Positions 8,966 through 17,880 of a stretch of DNA of 64,000 nt are shown in pieces (within the stretch, counting starts at the first letter, position 1; the number at the start of each line of letters is the position of its first letter). A model generated the notes under the pieces. It did not search any database, was not told the DNA's origin, and worked only from the letters and a program-made list of their open reading frames with translations. The position numbers were made by a program, and so were the translations under genes. The stretch is taken from NCBI GenBank assembly GCA_964521865.1, contig CAZFTJ010000006.1, positions 124,001 to 188,000 on the forward strand. The letters run 5' to 3'. The DNA comes from CAYSRJ01 sp964521865. GTDB taxonomy: Bacteria > Spirochaetota > B62-G9 > DRHN01.

Positions 8966-10435
8966 CTGTCATCTGTTGTTCTTTTCAGTCCCTGTTTGAC
9001 AATGGCTGGAGGAGAGAATCAAACGGAGAAAGCTGGAAAAGAACCTGCTCAAGAGCCTGAAAAATCAACCAAGTCAATAGCAGGGGGCATTGATTTGAAT
9101 AAGCCTATTGAACAGCTTTCAAAAATTGATTGGAAACAGTTCTCTGGAACGAAAATAAACATTATAGGGGAAGAATCTCCTGGTAATGAAGCTGCTCTCA
9201 AGCTCATTCCTGAATTTAAAAAATTGACGGGGATTGATGTGACGCTTACGATGTTACCAGAGCTCGAATTATTTGATAAGATGGTATTGGCTTTATCATC
9301 AGGCTCGGGTATGTACGACATGCTTCAAATGCCGGCATGTGGTGTTACAGTTAAATGGGCTCGTGCTGGATGGGTTGAACCACTAGACCCTTACATTAAC
9401 AATCCGAAATTAACTGACCGTAATTGGCTAGACTTGAATGATTATGTGCAGAAATGGATAGATGTAATGCGTTATAAAGGGAATCTTTATGGTCTCCCCT
9501 CATACGGTGAATCGAGCATTTTGTTCTATCGAAAAGATTTGTTTAAGAAGTATAACGTGAAAGTTCCGACCACTCTTAAGGAGTTGGAAGATGCAGCGAA
9601 AAAACTTACTCTAGATACAAATGGTGATGGGAAAACAGACATTTATGGAATTACTTTGAGGGGCGTAAGAGGACATACAAGCAATGTTTATATTTGGGCA
9701 GGATTTTTACGGGCATTCGGTGGAAAATTCTTTAGAGGGGGGGACCCTGAAAAAGGATTACCCCCCGACGCACCAAAGGGAATACAAAATTGGGAACCCA
9801 TGATAAACAGTCCTGAATCGATAAAAGCAACAGAATATTATGCGCACCTTCTTCAAAATTATGCCCCCAAAGATGTTGCTTCCTACCATTGGTATGGAGT
9901 TGCTAATGCTATGTCAACAGGAATTACTGCAATGATTATTGACGCAACACCATTTGCTGCAATTTTTAGTAATCCTGAGGAGTCGAAGGTAGCTGGGAAA
10001 ATTGGGTATGCCCCCGGCCCGCAGGTTCCCAGCATTTGGATAAGCGCATTTGCAATCAACTCGGCATCAAAACATAAGGAAGCAACTTGGCTATGGCTTC
10101 AGTGGGTGACTTCAAAACAAATACAGCTGCGTTATTCACTTAAAGAAGATGGGGGGAGCCCGGATGTTTCCAGGATGTCAGTAGTTAATGATTCGAGATA
10201 CAGAAAAAAATGGAGTATAAGCTCACCCACCGGTGATTTTCTGGATGTATCTTGGGAAAATATCAACCGATCATCACCTGATTATAGACCGAGGATACCT
10301 GAATACTGGCAGATTGGTGATCGAATAGGTATCGCTATCGAAGAAGTAATCACTGGTACAAAAACAGCAAAAATGGCATTGGATGAAGCACAGAAGGATG
10401 TAGATAAAATAATGAGAGATGCAGGATACTATTAA
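8933..10435 (+). CDS. Extracellular solute-binding protein family 1 (CUT1 sugar-type ABC transporter)
   Basis: A 500-residue binding protein starting at ATG 8933 behind AGGAGG at 8921. The signal peptide MKMYKFLLFFILSSVVLFS runs to a region PCLTMAGG, followed by a charged linker. The family 1 core shows INIIGEESPGNEAALKLIPE, GIDVTLTMLP and the hinge GNLYGLPSYGESSILFYRKD, typical of MalE-like proteins. It delivers a sugar, polyol or similar solute in the periplasm to the permeases at 10554 and 11537. A partial extra copy of its 5' end precedes the N gap. A strong hairpin follows the stop. No ATPase gene lies in the cluster, so a shared MsmK-like ATPase is likely. Confidence 0.85.
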   Translation: MKMYKFLLFFILSSVVLFSPCLTMAGGENQTEKAGKEPAQEPEKSTKSIAGGIDLNKPIEQLSKIDWKQFSGTKINIIGEESPGNEAALKLIPEFKKLTGIDVTLTMLPELELFDKMVLALSSGSGMYDMLQMPACGVTVKWARAGWVEPLDPYINNPKLTDRNWLDLNDYVQKWIDVMRYKGNLYGLPSYGESSILFYRKDLFKKYNVKVPTTLKELEDAAKKLTLDTNGDGKTDIYGITLRGVRGHTSNVYIWAGFLRAFGGKFFRGGDPEKGLPPDAPKGIQNWEPMINSPESIKATEYYAHLLQNYAPKDVASYHWYGVANAMSTGITAMIIDATPFAAIFSNPEESKVAGKIGYAPGPQVPSIWISAFAINSASKHKEATWLWLQWVTSKQIQLRYSLKEDGGSPDVSRMSVVNDSRYRKKWSISSPTGDFLDVSWENINRSSPDYRPRIPEYWQIGDRIGIAIEEVITGTKTAKMALDEAQKDVDKIMRDAGYY

Positions 10436-10445
10436 CGACTATGTA

Positions 10446-10486
10446 AAAGGGCTTCCATTAACAATTTTGGAAGCCCTTTCTTTTTA
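10446..10486 (+). terminator. Hairpin with T tract after solute-binding protein gene
   Basis: AAAGGGCTTCCA (10446-10457) pairs perfectly with TGGAAGCCCTTT (10468-10479) and is followed by CTTTTTT. It lies between the binding-protein gene and its permeases, so it is probably a partial terminator that lowers permease expression. Confidence 0.8.
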
Positions 10487-10553
10487 AAAACTAAATTATT
10501 TATTTAATAGATATTTTATTGCATAAGAAAAACAATGTTAAGGAATTTAACAC

Positions 10554-11435
10554 ATGAATCGTAATAATAGAAAGTTTCTATTTTTTAGCTTGCTCCCAAC
10601 AATCGCTGTTCTTGCTTCGCTGACTTTATTTCCATTCTTTTATTTAATATATCTCAGCTTGCATTCATGGAATGTTGCCAATCCTGGAAGTTTTAAATTT
10701 AATGGGATAAATAATTTTATAACTCTTTTCAGTGATGCAAGATTTCAACATGCAGTAGCTCGGACTTTTAAGTATGTGAGTATTGTTGTAACTACAGAAT
10801 TCGGATTAGGGTTGGGTTTGGCGCTGTTGTTCAAACAGAATTTCTTTGGGAAAAAAATTGTTCTACCAGTATTAATAATACCATTGGGTGTAACTCCAAT
10901 AGTTGCATCTTTGATTTGGAAAATATTATATAATTCTGACTATGGCTTAATCAATTATTTACTAGAGTTATTAAAGTTTACTCCCCCATTATGGTTAACT
11001 GATGCGAGGATAGCACTTTACTCAATAATTCTTATCGATGTTTGGCGATGGACACCGTTGATGATGCTTATTTTCATCGCAGGACTAACATCACTGCCAA
11101 AAGACTTGTACGAGGCAGCAGATATAGATGGTGCATCGGAATGGAGAAAATTTATTTATATCACGTGGCCGTTGATGTTGCCTATTTCCTCCATAGCTTT
11201 TCTTATGCGTTTAATGGATGCATTCAAGGCTTTTGATATTATTTATGGACTTACCAATGGTGGACCGGGTACAAGTACAGAAACAATGAATATCTTACTG
11301 TTGCTTACGAGTTTCCGTTATTACGATTTCGGTAAAGGATCAACGATTGCGTTGATAATGTTATTTCTTGTTATAGGTCTTTGTACAGCGTTTGTGAGGT
11401 TATTGCATATAAGAATTGGTGAATCAGTGTATTAA
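10554..11435 (+). CDS. CUT1 ABC transporter permease, MalF-like
   Basis: This 293-residue membrane protein has about six hydrophobic segments and the cytoplasmic EAA loop LYEAADIDGASEWRKFIYIT followed by WPLMLP, which contacts the ATPase. The TNGGPGTSTETMNILLL stretch near the C-terminus is the usual MalF/UgpA-type sequence. With the protein at 11537 it should form the channel for the solute bound by the 8933 product. It is separated from that gene by the hairpin at 10446. Confidence 0.9.
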   Translation: MNRNNRKFLFFSLLPTIAVLASLTLFPFFYLIYLSLHSWNVANPGSFKFNGINNFITLFSDARFQHAVARTFKYVSIVVTTEFGLGLGLALLFKQNFFGKKIVLPVLIIPLGVTPIVASLIWKILYNSDYGLINYLLELLKFTPPLWLTDARIALYSIILIDVWRWTPLMMLIFIAGLTSLPKDLYEAADIDGASEWRKFIYITWPLMLPISSIAFLMRLMDAFKAFDIIYGLTNGGPGTSTETMNILLLLTSFRYYDFGKGSTIALIMLFLVIGLCTAFVRLLHIRIGESVY

Positions 11436-11536
11436 GCATGTGAATGATATATATTTGTTTCACTCAAATTCAATTTTAAGCGCTATTTAATATCTTTATG
11501 CACACTTATTATAACTAAAGAGGATGAGGTTAAAAA

Positions 11537-12391
11537 ATGAGTACATCGCTTACTATACGGAAATTTATTAAATCTTTCTTAGTTTACATTGTAATACTCA
11601 TTGTTTTAATATTTACATTACTTCCAATATTTTGGATGGTTCGCACTTCTTTTATTCATTCAGCAGACGCGTTTCTTTTACCTCCAAAACTCATATTCAA
11701 ACCGATTTTAGAAAACTACAAAAGAATTTTTACTGGTGGATATATGACAAGCGGCACCAACTTTCTGAAATCATATATTAACAGCATAATAATCAGTACT
11801 TCATCTGCCATACTTACCCTTGTAATAGGTACACTCGCTGCATATTCTCTTGCTAGGTTCAATTTTAAAGGTAAAGATGATTTTTCATTCTGGATCTTGT
11901 CTACACGTATGGCGCCTCCACTGGGTGTTGCTCTTCCACTTTATTTATTATTGAAATGGGGGCACTTACTCGATACACGAATTGCACTTATTCTTCTATA
12001 TCTCACATTTAATTTATCGTTGGTGATCTGGCTTTTAACAGGATTTTTCCAGGGGATACCAAAGGAAATCGAAGAGGCTTCATTCATTGATGGTTGTTCA
12101 AGAATCAAAAGCTTGATAAAAGTGATAATTCCCATTTGCTTACCCGGAGTAATTGCTGCAATAGTGATCTGTGTTATCTTTTCATGGAATGAATTTCTTT
12201 TTGCATTGATCACAACAGGTGTACGGTCCCAAACAGTTCCTCTTGGGGCGTACTCCATGATACTTCATTCAAAAGTACTATGGGGCCCCATTACCGCAGC
12301 AGGTGTTGTTATTTCTATACCAATCGTTACTTTTGTGATCATTTTTCAAAAACAGCTTGTAACAGCTCTTACCTTTGGCGCTATTAAGTAA
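11537..12391 (+). CDS. CUT1 ABC transporter permease, MalG-like
   Basis: A 284-residue permease with an N-terminal membrane anchor, a periplasmic PPKLIFKPILENYKRIF segment, SLARFNFKGKDD, and the EAA loop IPKEIEEASFIDGCSRIKSL. The C-terminus ends LTFGAIK, close to the LTxGAVKG that closes MalG-like proteins. It is the partner of the 10554 permease. Its sequence is the best local match for the broken permease at 5980-6641, which suggests duplication of this cluster. The ribosome site is AGAGGATGAGG. Confidence 0.9.
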   Translation: MSTSLTIRKFIKSFLVYIVILIVLIFTLLPIFWMVRTSFIHSADAFLLPPKLIFKPILENYKRIFTGGYMTSGTNFLKSYINSIIISTSSAILTLVIGTLAAYSLARFNFKGKDDFSFWILSTRMAPPLGVALPLYLLLKWGHLLDTRIALILLYLTFNLSLVIWLLTGFFQGIPKEIEEASFIDGCSRIKSLIKVIIPICLPGVIAAIVICVIFSWNEFLFALITTGVRSQTVPLGAYSMILHSKVLWGPITAAGVVISIPIVTFVIIFQKQLVTALTFGAIK

Positions 12392-12410
12392 ACTAAAATA
12401 AGGAGGAAAT

Positions 12411-13676
12411 ATGGCTTCGAATAGAATGGTTAAATCGCAGTCATTGTTTCAGTGGGCTTTAAATATTATTCCTGGAGGTGCACCCCAATCCAGGCATCCA
12501 AACACTTACATTCCTGGATACTATCCCCTTTATATAACGAGTGGAAAAGGCTCGAAAATTACCGATGTTGATGGCAATTCATATATCGACTGGTTATGCT
12601 CTTATGGTCCGATAATTCTCGGTCATTCATATGATAGAGTGGACAATGCTGTTATTGAACAAATTCATAGAGGTTTTTGCTTCAACATGAACCAGGTAGT
12701 AGGAAACGAGCTTGCACAAAAACTCATAGACATCATTCCGTGCGCTGAAATGGTGCGTTTTTTAAAGACGGGGTCCTGCGCAACATCTGCCGCAATCCGT
12801 ATCGCACGAATTTCGTCGGGAAAGACCAAGATACTACGTTGTGGGTTTCACGGATGGCATGACTGGGCATATGGTGGTAAAGGTGTGCCAGCAAGTGTAA
12901 TTGAAGATATCCATGCATTCAAATATAATGACCTTGAGTCATTTGAGAGTTTAGTGAAGAAATATTATGGTAAGATTGCGGCTGTTATTATGATGCCTTT
13001 GGAAACGACGGAACCACAAAAAAATTTTCTTGAAACAATAAGGAAAATAACTAAGGAGGAAGGAATTGTTTTTATATTAGATGAAATTCGTTCTGGATTC
13101 AGGATGGCGATGGGGGGTGCACAGGAATATTATAAAATCATGCCTGATATGGCAACATTTAGTAAAGCAATCGCCAATGGATATCCACTGGCGTGTGTTG
13201 TGGGGAAAAAAGAAGTAATGGAAGCTGCGACCCAATCATTTATTTCAGCAACTTTTATTCCTAATTCTCTTGAAATGAGAGCAGCGTTAGAAACAATTAA
13301 TATATTGAAAGAGGTAAAAGCAGTTGACCATTTTTTTATGATTGGCACCGAATTTCAGAATGGATTAAAAAAAGTAATTAAAGAGCTTGCTCTCGAGGAA
13401 AGTGTTGAGGTGAAGGGGGTTCCTGTAATGCCATATATAGATTTCTTTGATGAAAATACACAGAGAAAAAACAGATTGAAAAACCGTTTTTATGTTGAAA
13501 CTATTAATAGAGGTATATTCTTGCATCCAAATCATCACTGGTTTACGTGTTTATCGCATTCGAAAAAGGATGTCAATGAAACACTTTCTGTGTGTTGGGA
13601 CGCTATGAAGATAGCAAAAGATAAATTGAATATAGACGATGCGATTGCACGCTTGAAGCTTGAAACACCATGGTAA
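12411..13676 (+). CDS. Glutamate-1-semialdehyde aminotransferase-like class III PLP enzyme
   Basis: The 421-residue protein resembles HemL-type aminotransferases: IIPGGAPQSRHPNTYIPGY, DVDGNSYIDWLCSYGPIILG, KTGSCATSAAIRIARI, cofactor Asp224 in ILDEIRSGFR, and Lys252 in FSKAIANGYPL. It lies 19 bp after the permease with an AGGAGG site, so it belongs to the transport operon. A catabolic context without other tetrapyrrole genes argues against a role in haem synthesis. It more likely acts as an aminomutase or aminotransferase on the imported substrate or its product. Confidence 0.85.
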   Translation: MASNRMVKSQSLFQWALNIIPGGAPQSRHPNTYIPGYYPLYITSGKGSKITDVDGNSYIDWLCSYGPIILGHSYDRVDNAVIEQIHRGFCFNMNQVVGNELAQKLIDIIPCAEMVRFLKTGSCATSAAIRIARISSGKTKILRCGFHGWHDWAYGGKGVPASVIEDIHAFKYNDLESFESLVKKYYGKIAAVIMMPLETTEPQKNFLETIRKITKEEGIVFILDEIRSGFRMAMGGAQEYYKIMPDMATFSKAIANGYPLACVVGKKEVMEAATQSFISATFIPNSLEMRAALETINILKEVKAVDHFFMIGTEFQNGLKKVIKELALEESVEVKGVPVMPYIDFFDENTQRKNRLKNRFYVETINRGIFLHPNHHWFTCLSHSKKDVNETLSVCWDAMKIAKDKLNIDDAIARLKLETPW

Positions 13677-13849
13677 AAGTATACTCTTATCGATGAAACG
13701 AGATGGTAATGAAGCTTATTATATTCAGTAGTAAAAGAGATATTGGTTTAATTACAGATGTTTGAAAGAGATTGGGGCATGCAATTTTAATTAGCGGTGT
13801 TTATTATACTCGCTTAAATTTATGAACGGAAGTGCTGTAGCATTGCAGA

Positions 13850-14049
13850 TCAACTCCCTCTTTTCGTTTTACTCTTCAGAGCTCGCAAGAGGCGTGCCAT
13901 GAACTCTTTTCTTGGTATCAGAGGCTTGTCCATCCGCTCTAGGTGAGGGAAGTAGAATTGGCGGTCCAGCAGGTCGAAACCATCGTCTTCAAGGAACCTC
14001 GAAACCAGGATGGAGGCAACTTTGGAGGTATCCGTGACCCTGCTGAACA
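13850..14049 (-). pseudogene. aat: 3' fragment of leucyl/phenylalanyl-tRNA--protein transferase gene
   Basis: On the minus strand the frame reads MFSRVTDTSKVASILVSRFL, then DDGFDLLDRQFYFPHLERM and IPRKEFMARLLRAL, ending in a TGA at 13850-13852. This is the C-terminal third of L/F-transferase (MFSRV-DASK-A, FxLLDxQ...HL, IPRxEFLARL). The conserved GES in front of MF is replaced, and the upstream bases belong to something else, so the fragment was cut at about 14049. It is an orphan piece of a housekeeping gene left by rearrangement. Confidence 0.7.
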
Positions 14050-14149
14050 TAGTTATGAAAAAGTTTTTAAGAAAAATTGGAATGATGTATTTGAATGGGA
14101 TGCAATAAAAGATGTGTTGCAGAAAATGCTGCACCCAGTAAATGAATAA

Positions 14150-14457
14150 AAACTAGTATAACTGTATCATATAGAGTAAATCGAATGCTTGAGAGGATTA
14201 AACATTTTATTGAATTAATGGATTTTTACGAGGGATACCAAGCTGTATCTTCCCTTTATTTCGTTATGTAATTCCTTTTAATAAAATCATTGAGAGGAAT
14301 AAGAAGTTTATGGTAACAAAGAGTCGAACGCCTTAAATAGCCTGAAAATCATTAATGAAATATAATAACAGTCTCACTTTATTTAGTAAATCATTTTAAT
14401 AAATTTTAAATATAACAATACGGTCATTCAATTTTATTTTTTATAAAGGAGTAATAA
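14150..14457. other. AT-rich intergenic region without recognisable gene
   Basis: Just before it, 14045-14149 on the plus strand encodes YEKVFKKNWNDVFEWDAIKD and LQKMLHPVNE before a stop. This may be the tail of a lost protein of unknown family. From 14150 to the VOC gene I see no gene, repeat or clear promoter. Confidence 0.3.
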
Positions 14458-14940
14458 ATGGAGAAAAATATTGGAGAAAGAAAGATTATTCAAATTGCAC
14501 ATGTAGTAAGAGATATTGAAAATGCTATGGAAAACTATTATAAATTAATAGGGATTGGTCCATGGGATGTCTACACATTTGCACCGCCGACTCTCAGAGA
14601 ATCGATGTACATGGGAAAGTCATCTGATCATAGTTATTTATTGGCCTTAACATGGGTTGGAGATATGCAGTATGAGCTAATCCAACCTCTCGAAGGACAC
14701 AGTACTTATGATGATTTTCTAGACAAAAAGGGAGAGGGATTACATCATATTAAGGAATGGGTTGATGATTGTGAAAAAGCTATAAATGAATATAGTCGAA
14801 AAGGTATTGAAGTGATTCAGAGTGGTAAATTTGATGAAGATGAGTTTTATTATTTAAATACAGAACCAACGCTTGGCGTCCTGTACGAAATAGGAAACAA
14901 TGGTAAAATTCGTTCACCAGAGCGCCGATATCCAATGTAA
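14458..14940 (+). CDS. VOC-superfamily protein (glyoxalase/epimerase-like)
   Basis: A 160-residue vicinal-oxygen-chelate fold protein. The first beta-alpha-beta unit reads IIQIAHVVRDIENAMENYYK with IGIGPWDVY, which is the pattern of methylmalonyl-CoA epimerase-like and 4-hydroxyphenylpyruvate dioxygenase-like members. The second unit has EGLHHIKEWVDDCEKAI and ends LGVLYEIG. His (HVV), His (GLHH) and Glu (YEIG) are at the usual metal-ligand positions. It is preceded by AAAGGAG. It lies alone after the aminotransferase operon, and the substrate is unknown. Confidence 0.8.
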   Translation: MEKNIGERKIIQIAHVVRDIENAMENYYKLIGIGPWDVYTFAPPTLRESMYMGKSSDHSYLLALTWVGDMQYELIQPLEGHSTYDDFLDKKGEGLHHIKEWVDDCEKAINEYSRKGIEVIQSGKFDEDEFYYLNTEPTLGVLYEIGNNGKIRSPERRYPM

Positions 14941-15329
14941 GAATAACTGTATAAAAGTTTATATATAATCCTTTAAGAAATATTTGAATATTAAAATGTA
15001 TTAATTGAAATTGTGATGATGCTATATTGTACACTAATAACAATATTCTACCAGTTGGAGAACTTTTTGTTTAGAAAAAGCAAAAGATATTATACGTTAT
15101 CCATTTTGTTTTCCTGCTTTTGGGAATTTGCTGTTGATTTCCCTTCTTGGGAATATCTTAATTGTTGACAGTTCATCCCATCTAATAGAATTAGGAAACT
15201 TTTTTGTTCAGAGAGTTGCAGACAAATGGCAGAACTAATATGGTATTGGCGATGTTGCAAATCATATGGGCGCATCGACAAGGAGGATGTACAATTATCC
15301 ATTCAAATTAGACCGGCGTATATAGTGGC
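14941..15329. other. Intergenic region with no supported gene
   Basis: Short ORFs exist on both strands, but none has recognisable motifs or a good ribosome site. The sequence leads into the HNH remnant. Confidence 0.3.
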
Positions 15330-15446
15330 TGGCGGGTATAAAAAGCAGGAAAGGAAATTAACAACAGCAATTAGACAGGCTGTTATTAAGCGATATGACG
15401 GAAAAAGTTGTATATGTGGAAAAATAGGAACAGAAATAGACCATAT
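15330..15446 (+). pseudogene. HNH endonuclease fragment
   Basis: The frame reads KKQERKLTTAIRQAVIKRYD then GKSCICGKIGTEIDHIN, the first half of an HNH nuclease domain (R-AV--RD--KC-ICG----EIDHI). The second His and the rest are missing because the sequence runs directly into the end of a transposase remnant at 15446. It is a truncated relic of a mobile or defence nuclease. Confidence 0.5.
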
Positions 15447-15572
15447 TAATGATCTCTCCCGATCAGTTTATCAAAGGGTGTGACATAGCTGATGGAACTA
15501 TGTGGACGTTTCGGGTTGTAATACCAGACATAGTCGCTGGCCTTTTTCCTGGCATCCTCGATTGAGCCGGCA
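15446..15572 (-). pseudogene. C-terminal fragment of an rve-type (IS3/IS481-like) transposase
   Basis: On the minus strand the frame reads AGSIEDARKKASDYVWYYN, then PKRPHSSISYVTPFDKL and IGRDH before a TAA at 15446-15448. The YNxxRPHSSxxYxTP motif closes the integrase core of IS3/IS481 transposases. The upstream part is absent, so this is a relic. Confidence 0.65.
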
Positions 15573-15738
15573 GTACCAGAACTCACCACACCTTATCAGA
15601 CAGTAAGGGCATCTTGCGGCGTTTCCTTCGGGAAGAGTGTGTCGCACATTCAACATTCTGGTCACACTGTGACAACATCGTTCTTTAAAACCGATAGCTA
15701 TAAGGCAGGTAATTAATTGTTATGGCAGGAATAACATT

Positions 15739-15909
15739 CGGGCAACGTGGGATTCGAACCCACCACTTCCGGCTCCGGAGGCTGAAGCTTGCTTCATATT
15801 GGTTATATATGACCCGATTTTGGCCTATTTTTCATCAAATTCTTGAAATTTCGTCATATAGTTCAAGTGGGCTTTGTTGGCAGTATACACAGTTTCGTAC
15901 ACAGTAAAA
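15739..15909 (-). repeat. att-like repeat, copy 1: tRNA-Arg(CCG) 3' half joined to element-end sequence
   Basis: On the minus strand 15785-15740 contains CTCCGGA (anticodon loop, CCG), a variable segment, and the T arm GTGGG-TTCGAAT-CCCAC, then an acceptor strand. No 5' half or D arm is present. The adjoining 15793-15909 shares a 28-base exact match (15793-15820) and a conserved tail (CACAGTTTCGTACACAGTAAAA) with copy 2 at 43580-43750. Such 3' tRNA halves joined to foreign DNA mark integrase attachment sites. Confidence 0.65.
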
Positions 15910-16661
15910 ATTGGTTTTTAAATTAGCTCAATTGAGGAACGGCCGGATTCAGTTTTCAGTGTTCGGCGTTTTCATTTTTACATATGAATTAAAATGTCAA
16001 TATTTATATAACTACCTGTTGTCTTAAATGTTATATGTTGAAATCATGTCTATCAAAACCTGAAAGCGCAGCGCAATATATTTTTATTCTGATTTTACAC
16101 TGTTACCCCTTTTTTTAAAAGAAGAGAGCAGATACCTCCTTTCTCCCTAAACCTTTAAAGTCGGTTTCGTCGAGAACATATCTTCGCCGTTAATGAGGCA
16201 TGATAATATCCCAGGAGGATGTCTCAATCAAATGCCGAACTTCACTGAGCTTAGGACAGCAACACGTTTATCCTCCCGTTGTTTTCCCAGAAATGCCGAA
16301 GCTTATTCCCGAGAGATGAGTGAAAAAGAGCTTGAAAAAATTCATCACCGAATGTATAAAGTATAGTGAGTTTTTTATTGTTTATATACGACCTCCTTGG
16401 ATATTGGATTTAGTCAATCCTTTTAGATCATATCCTCAGGAGGTTGTAAATTTATCTAATCACTAAAACTCGAAATTCGATATAATAATAAATCAAATTT
16501 ACGAATTATTTCTAGAAAAAATCAAATTAGTAAAACAAAAGAGTCCTCCTTTTATCTTTAAACATAAAAAATCTAGTCAATGGTAGAGTTCACTTTTCTA
16601 CTTTACATGAATGAAATTCAGTCCATTTTTCAATCTTAAATGGCATTAACATAATTTTATC
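15910..16661. other. Gene-poor region before the LacI operon
   Basis: No ORF with recognisable motifs is present. The higher-G+C part at about 16120-16330 looks like old coding remnants, but I cannot assign a family. Confidence 0.3.
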
Positions 16662-16689
16662 TTGACAAGAAAATTGAAAATGGTATAAT
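16662..16689 (+). promoter_or_regulatory. Promoter of LacI/methyltransferase operon
   Basis: Perfect TTGACA (16662-16667) and TATAAT (16684-16689) with a 16-bp spacer. The operator at 16693-16704 starts four bases after the -10 box. Confidence 0.8.
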
Positions 16690-16692
16690 AAT

Positions 16693-16704
16693 TGAAACGT
16701 TTCA
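16693..16704. promoter_or_regulatory. LacI-type operator O1
   Basis: TGAAACGTTTCA is a perfect 12-bp palindrome with the central CG of LacI-family operators, placed over the transcription start where a bound repressor blocks polymerase. The regulator gene follows directly, so autoregulation is likely. Confidence 0.75.
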
Positions 16705-16787
16705 TAATCTTTTTTAAATATTTTCCCAGTATTATTGAAAAGATTGTATTAAAAATAGCTAGTTAATGTATAATTAGTTATTTATAA

Positions 16788-16799
16788 TGAAACGTTTTA
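16788..16799. promoter_or_regulatory. LacI-type operator O2
   Basis: TGAAACGTTTTA differs from O1 at one position and lies 95 bp downstream of it, before the regulator start. Two operators at this distance allow DNA looping by a tetrameric or paired repressor. Confidence 0.6.
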
Positions 16800-16830
16800 A
16801 TTTTTTATACTTTAAACATTGATATTGATA

Positions 16831-17856
16831 ATGAAAAAAGTGACTATTATTGAGGTAGCGAAAAAAGCAGGTGTTTCTGTGGGCACTGCTTCACAGGCGT
16901 TAAATAATAAAAAATGTGTTGCAAAGGATACAATAAAAAAGGTCGAAAAAGCCGCTCAAATCCTCGAGTATTATCCGTCCTTTACTGCTAGGGAGTTTCG
17001 ATTTAAAAAATCGAAAACAATTTCTCTCCATATAGTTATTCCAAACAATAACCTTATCCATCCGTCTTCTTGGAACTTCTATTTCAGAGTAATTCAAGGT
17101 GTTTCTACTGAACTAAAAAAACACGGTTATAGGATGCATCTCGAATTCAATACCATACGTGAAGTAACATATATTTCACATATAAAAGATACTATTAGAG
17201 GATATCACGTTTCAGGGGTCGCATTTTTAATTACTTCAATTAATAAGTATATTGGGATAGAAGAATTAGCTTTACTCGGTATACCTTTGATAACAATTCA
17301 TGGGAAAATATCCGATAACATATCATCGATAACCATTGATAATTACAATGCGATAATTCAAATGGTAAAATGGTTACGGAGTATGGGACATAATAACATT
17401 CTGTTCGTTTCTGGACCTGAGGATCACTTTGCTTCGCAGGAGAGAGAGAGGGGTTATATTGATGCACTTGTAGATTTTTCGACGCCAACTATTATCTCAG
17501 GAGATTGGACACGTGAGAGTGGTTATTTAGCATTTAAAGAGATTGTTTCTAAAATTTTGGTACCTATTACAATAATATGTGCAAACGATCATATGGCCTT
17601 AGGTGTAATTCAAGCCTGTAACGAGTTTAATATCAAAGTACCGGAGCAAATCTCAGTCGTTGGATTTGATGATGATATGATTAGTCAGGTAATTACCCCA
17701 CCATTATCTACTGTATATCAACCACTTATAGAGTTGGGTGAACAGGCTGTACAGATATTGTTGGACAATATTAATGATCAGGAAATTAAACCAGAGCATA
17801 AATTGCTCCCGGCTAAATTACTTATAAGAAATTCCGTATCAAACATTTTAGGTTAA
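16831..17856 (+). CDS. LacI-family transcriptional regulator
   Basis: The first ATG is at 16831; the upstream TTG codons at 16819 and 16825 are less likely. The 341-residue protein starts VTIIEVAKKAGVSVGTASQA, the LacI helix-turn-helix with VS-GTAS recognition helix, and has the hinge helix region PSFTAREFRFKKSKT. The periplasmic-binding-like sensor domain ends with ISVVGFDDD and PPLSTVYQP. It probably represses the transporter and corrinoid methyltransferase operon that begins 24 bp downstream, and releases it when the imported compound binds. Two matching operators precede it. Confidence 0.9.
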   Translation: MKKVTIIEVAKKAGVSVGTASQALNNKKCVAKDTIKKVEKAAQILEYYPSFTAREFRFKKSKTISLHIVIPNNNLIHPSSWNFYFRVIQGVSTELKKHGYRMHLEFNTIREVTYISHIKDTIRGYHVSGVAFLITSINKYIGIEELALLGIPLITIHGKISDNISSITIDNYNAIIQMVKWLRSMGHNNILFVSGPEDHFASQERERGYIDALVDFSTPTIISGDWTRESGYLAFKEIVSKILVPITIICANDHMALGVIQACNEFNIKVPEQISVVGFDDDMISQVITPPLSTVYQPLIELGEQAVQILLDNINDQEIKPEHKLLPAKLLIRNSVSNILG

Positions 17857-17880
17857 AAGAGATTTGGTTAGGAACCACAC

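Noticed and set aside
8783..10435. SBP gene starting upstream of the N gap
   Set aside because: The frame only passes the gap because Ns carry no stops. The start with ribosome site is at 8933.
12411..13676. True haem-pathway glutamate-1-semialdehyde aminomutase
   Set aside because: It is embedded in a transport operon with no other tetrapyrrole gene, so a catabolic role is more likely.
13943..14149. Plus-strand 68-codon gene
   Set aside because: Its first part is antisense to the aat fragment, and no family is recognisable.
15739..15785. Complete tRNA gene
   Set aside because: Only the anticodon loop, T arm and 3' acceptor strand are present; no D arm or 5' acceptor strand pairs with them. 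The same holds at 43580.
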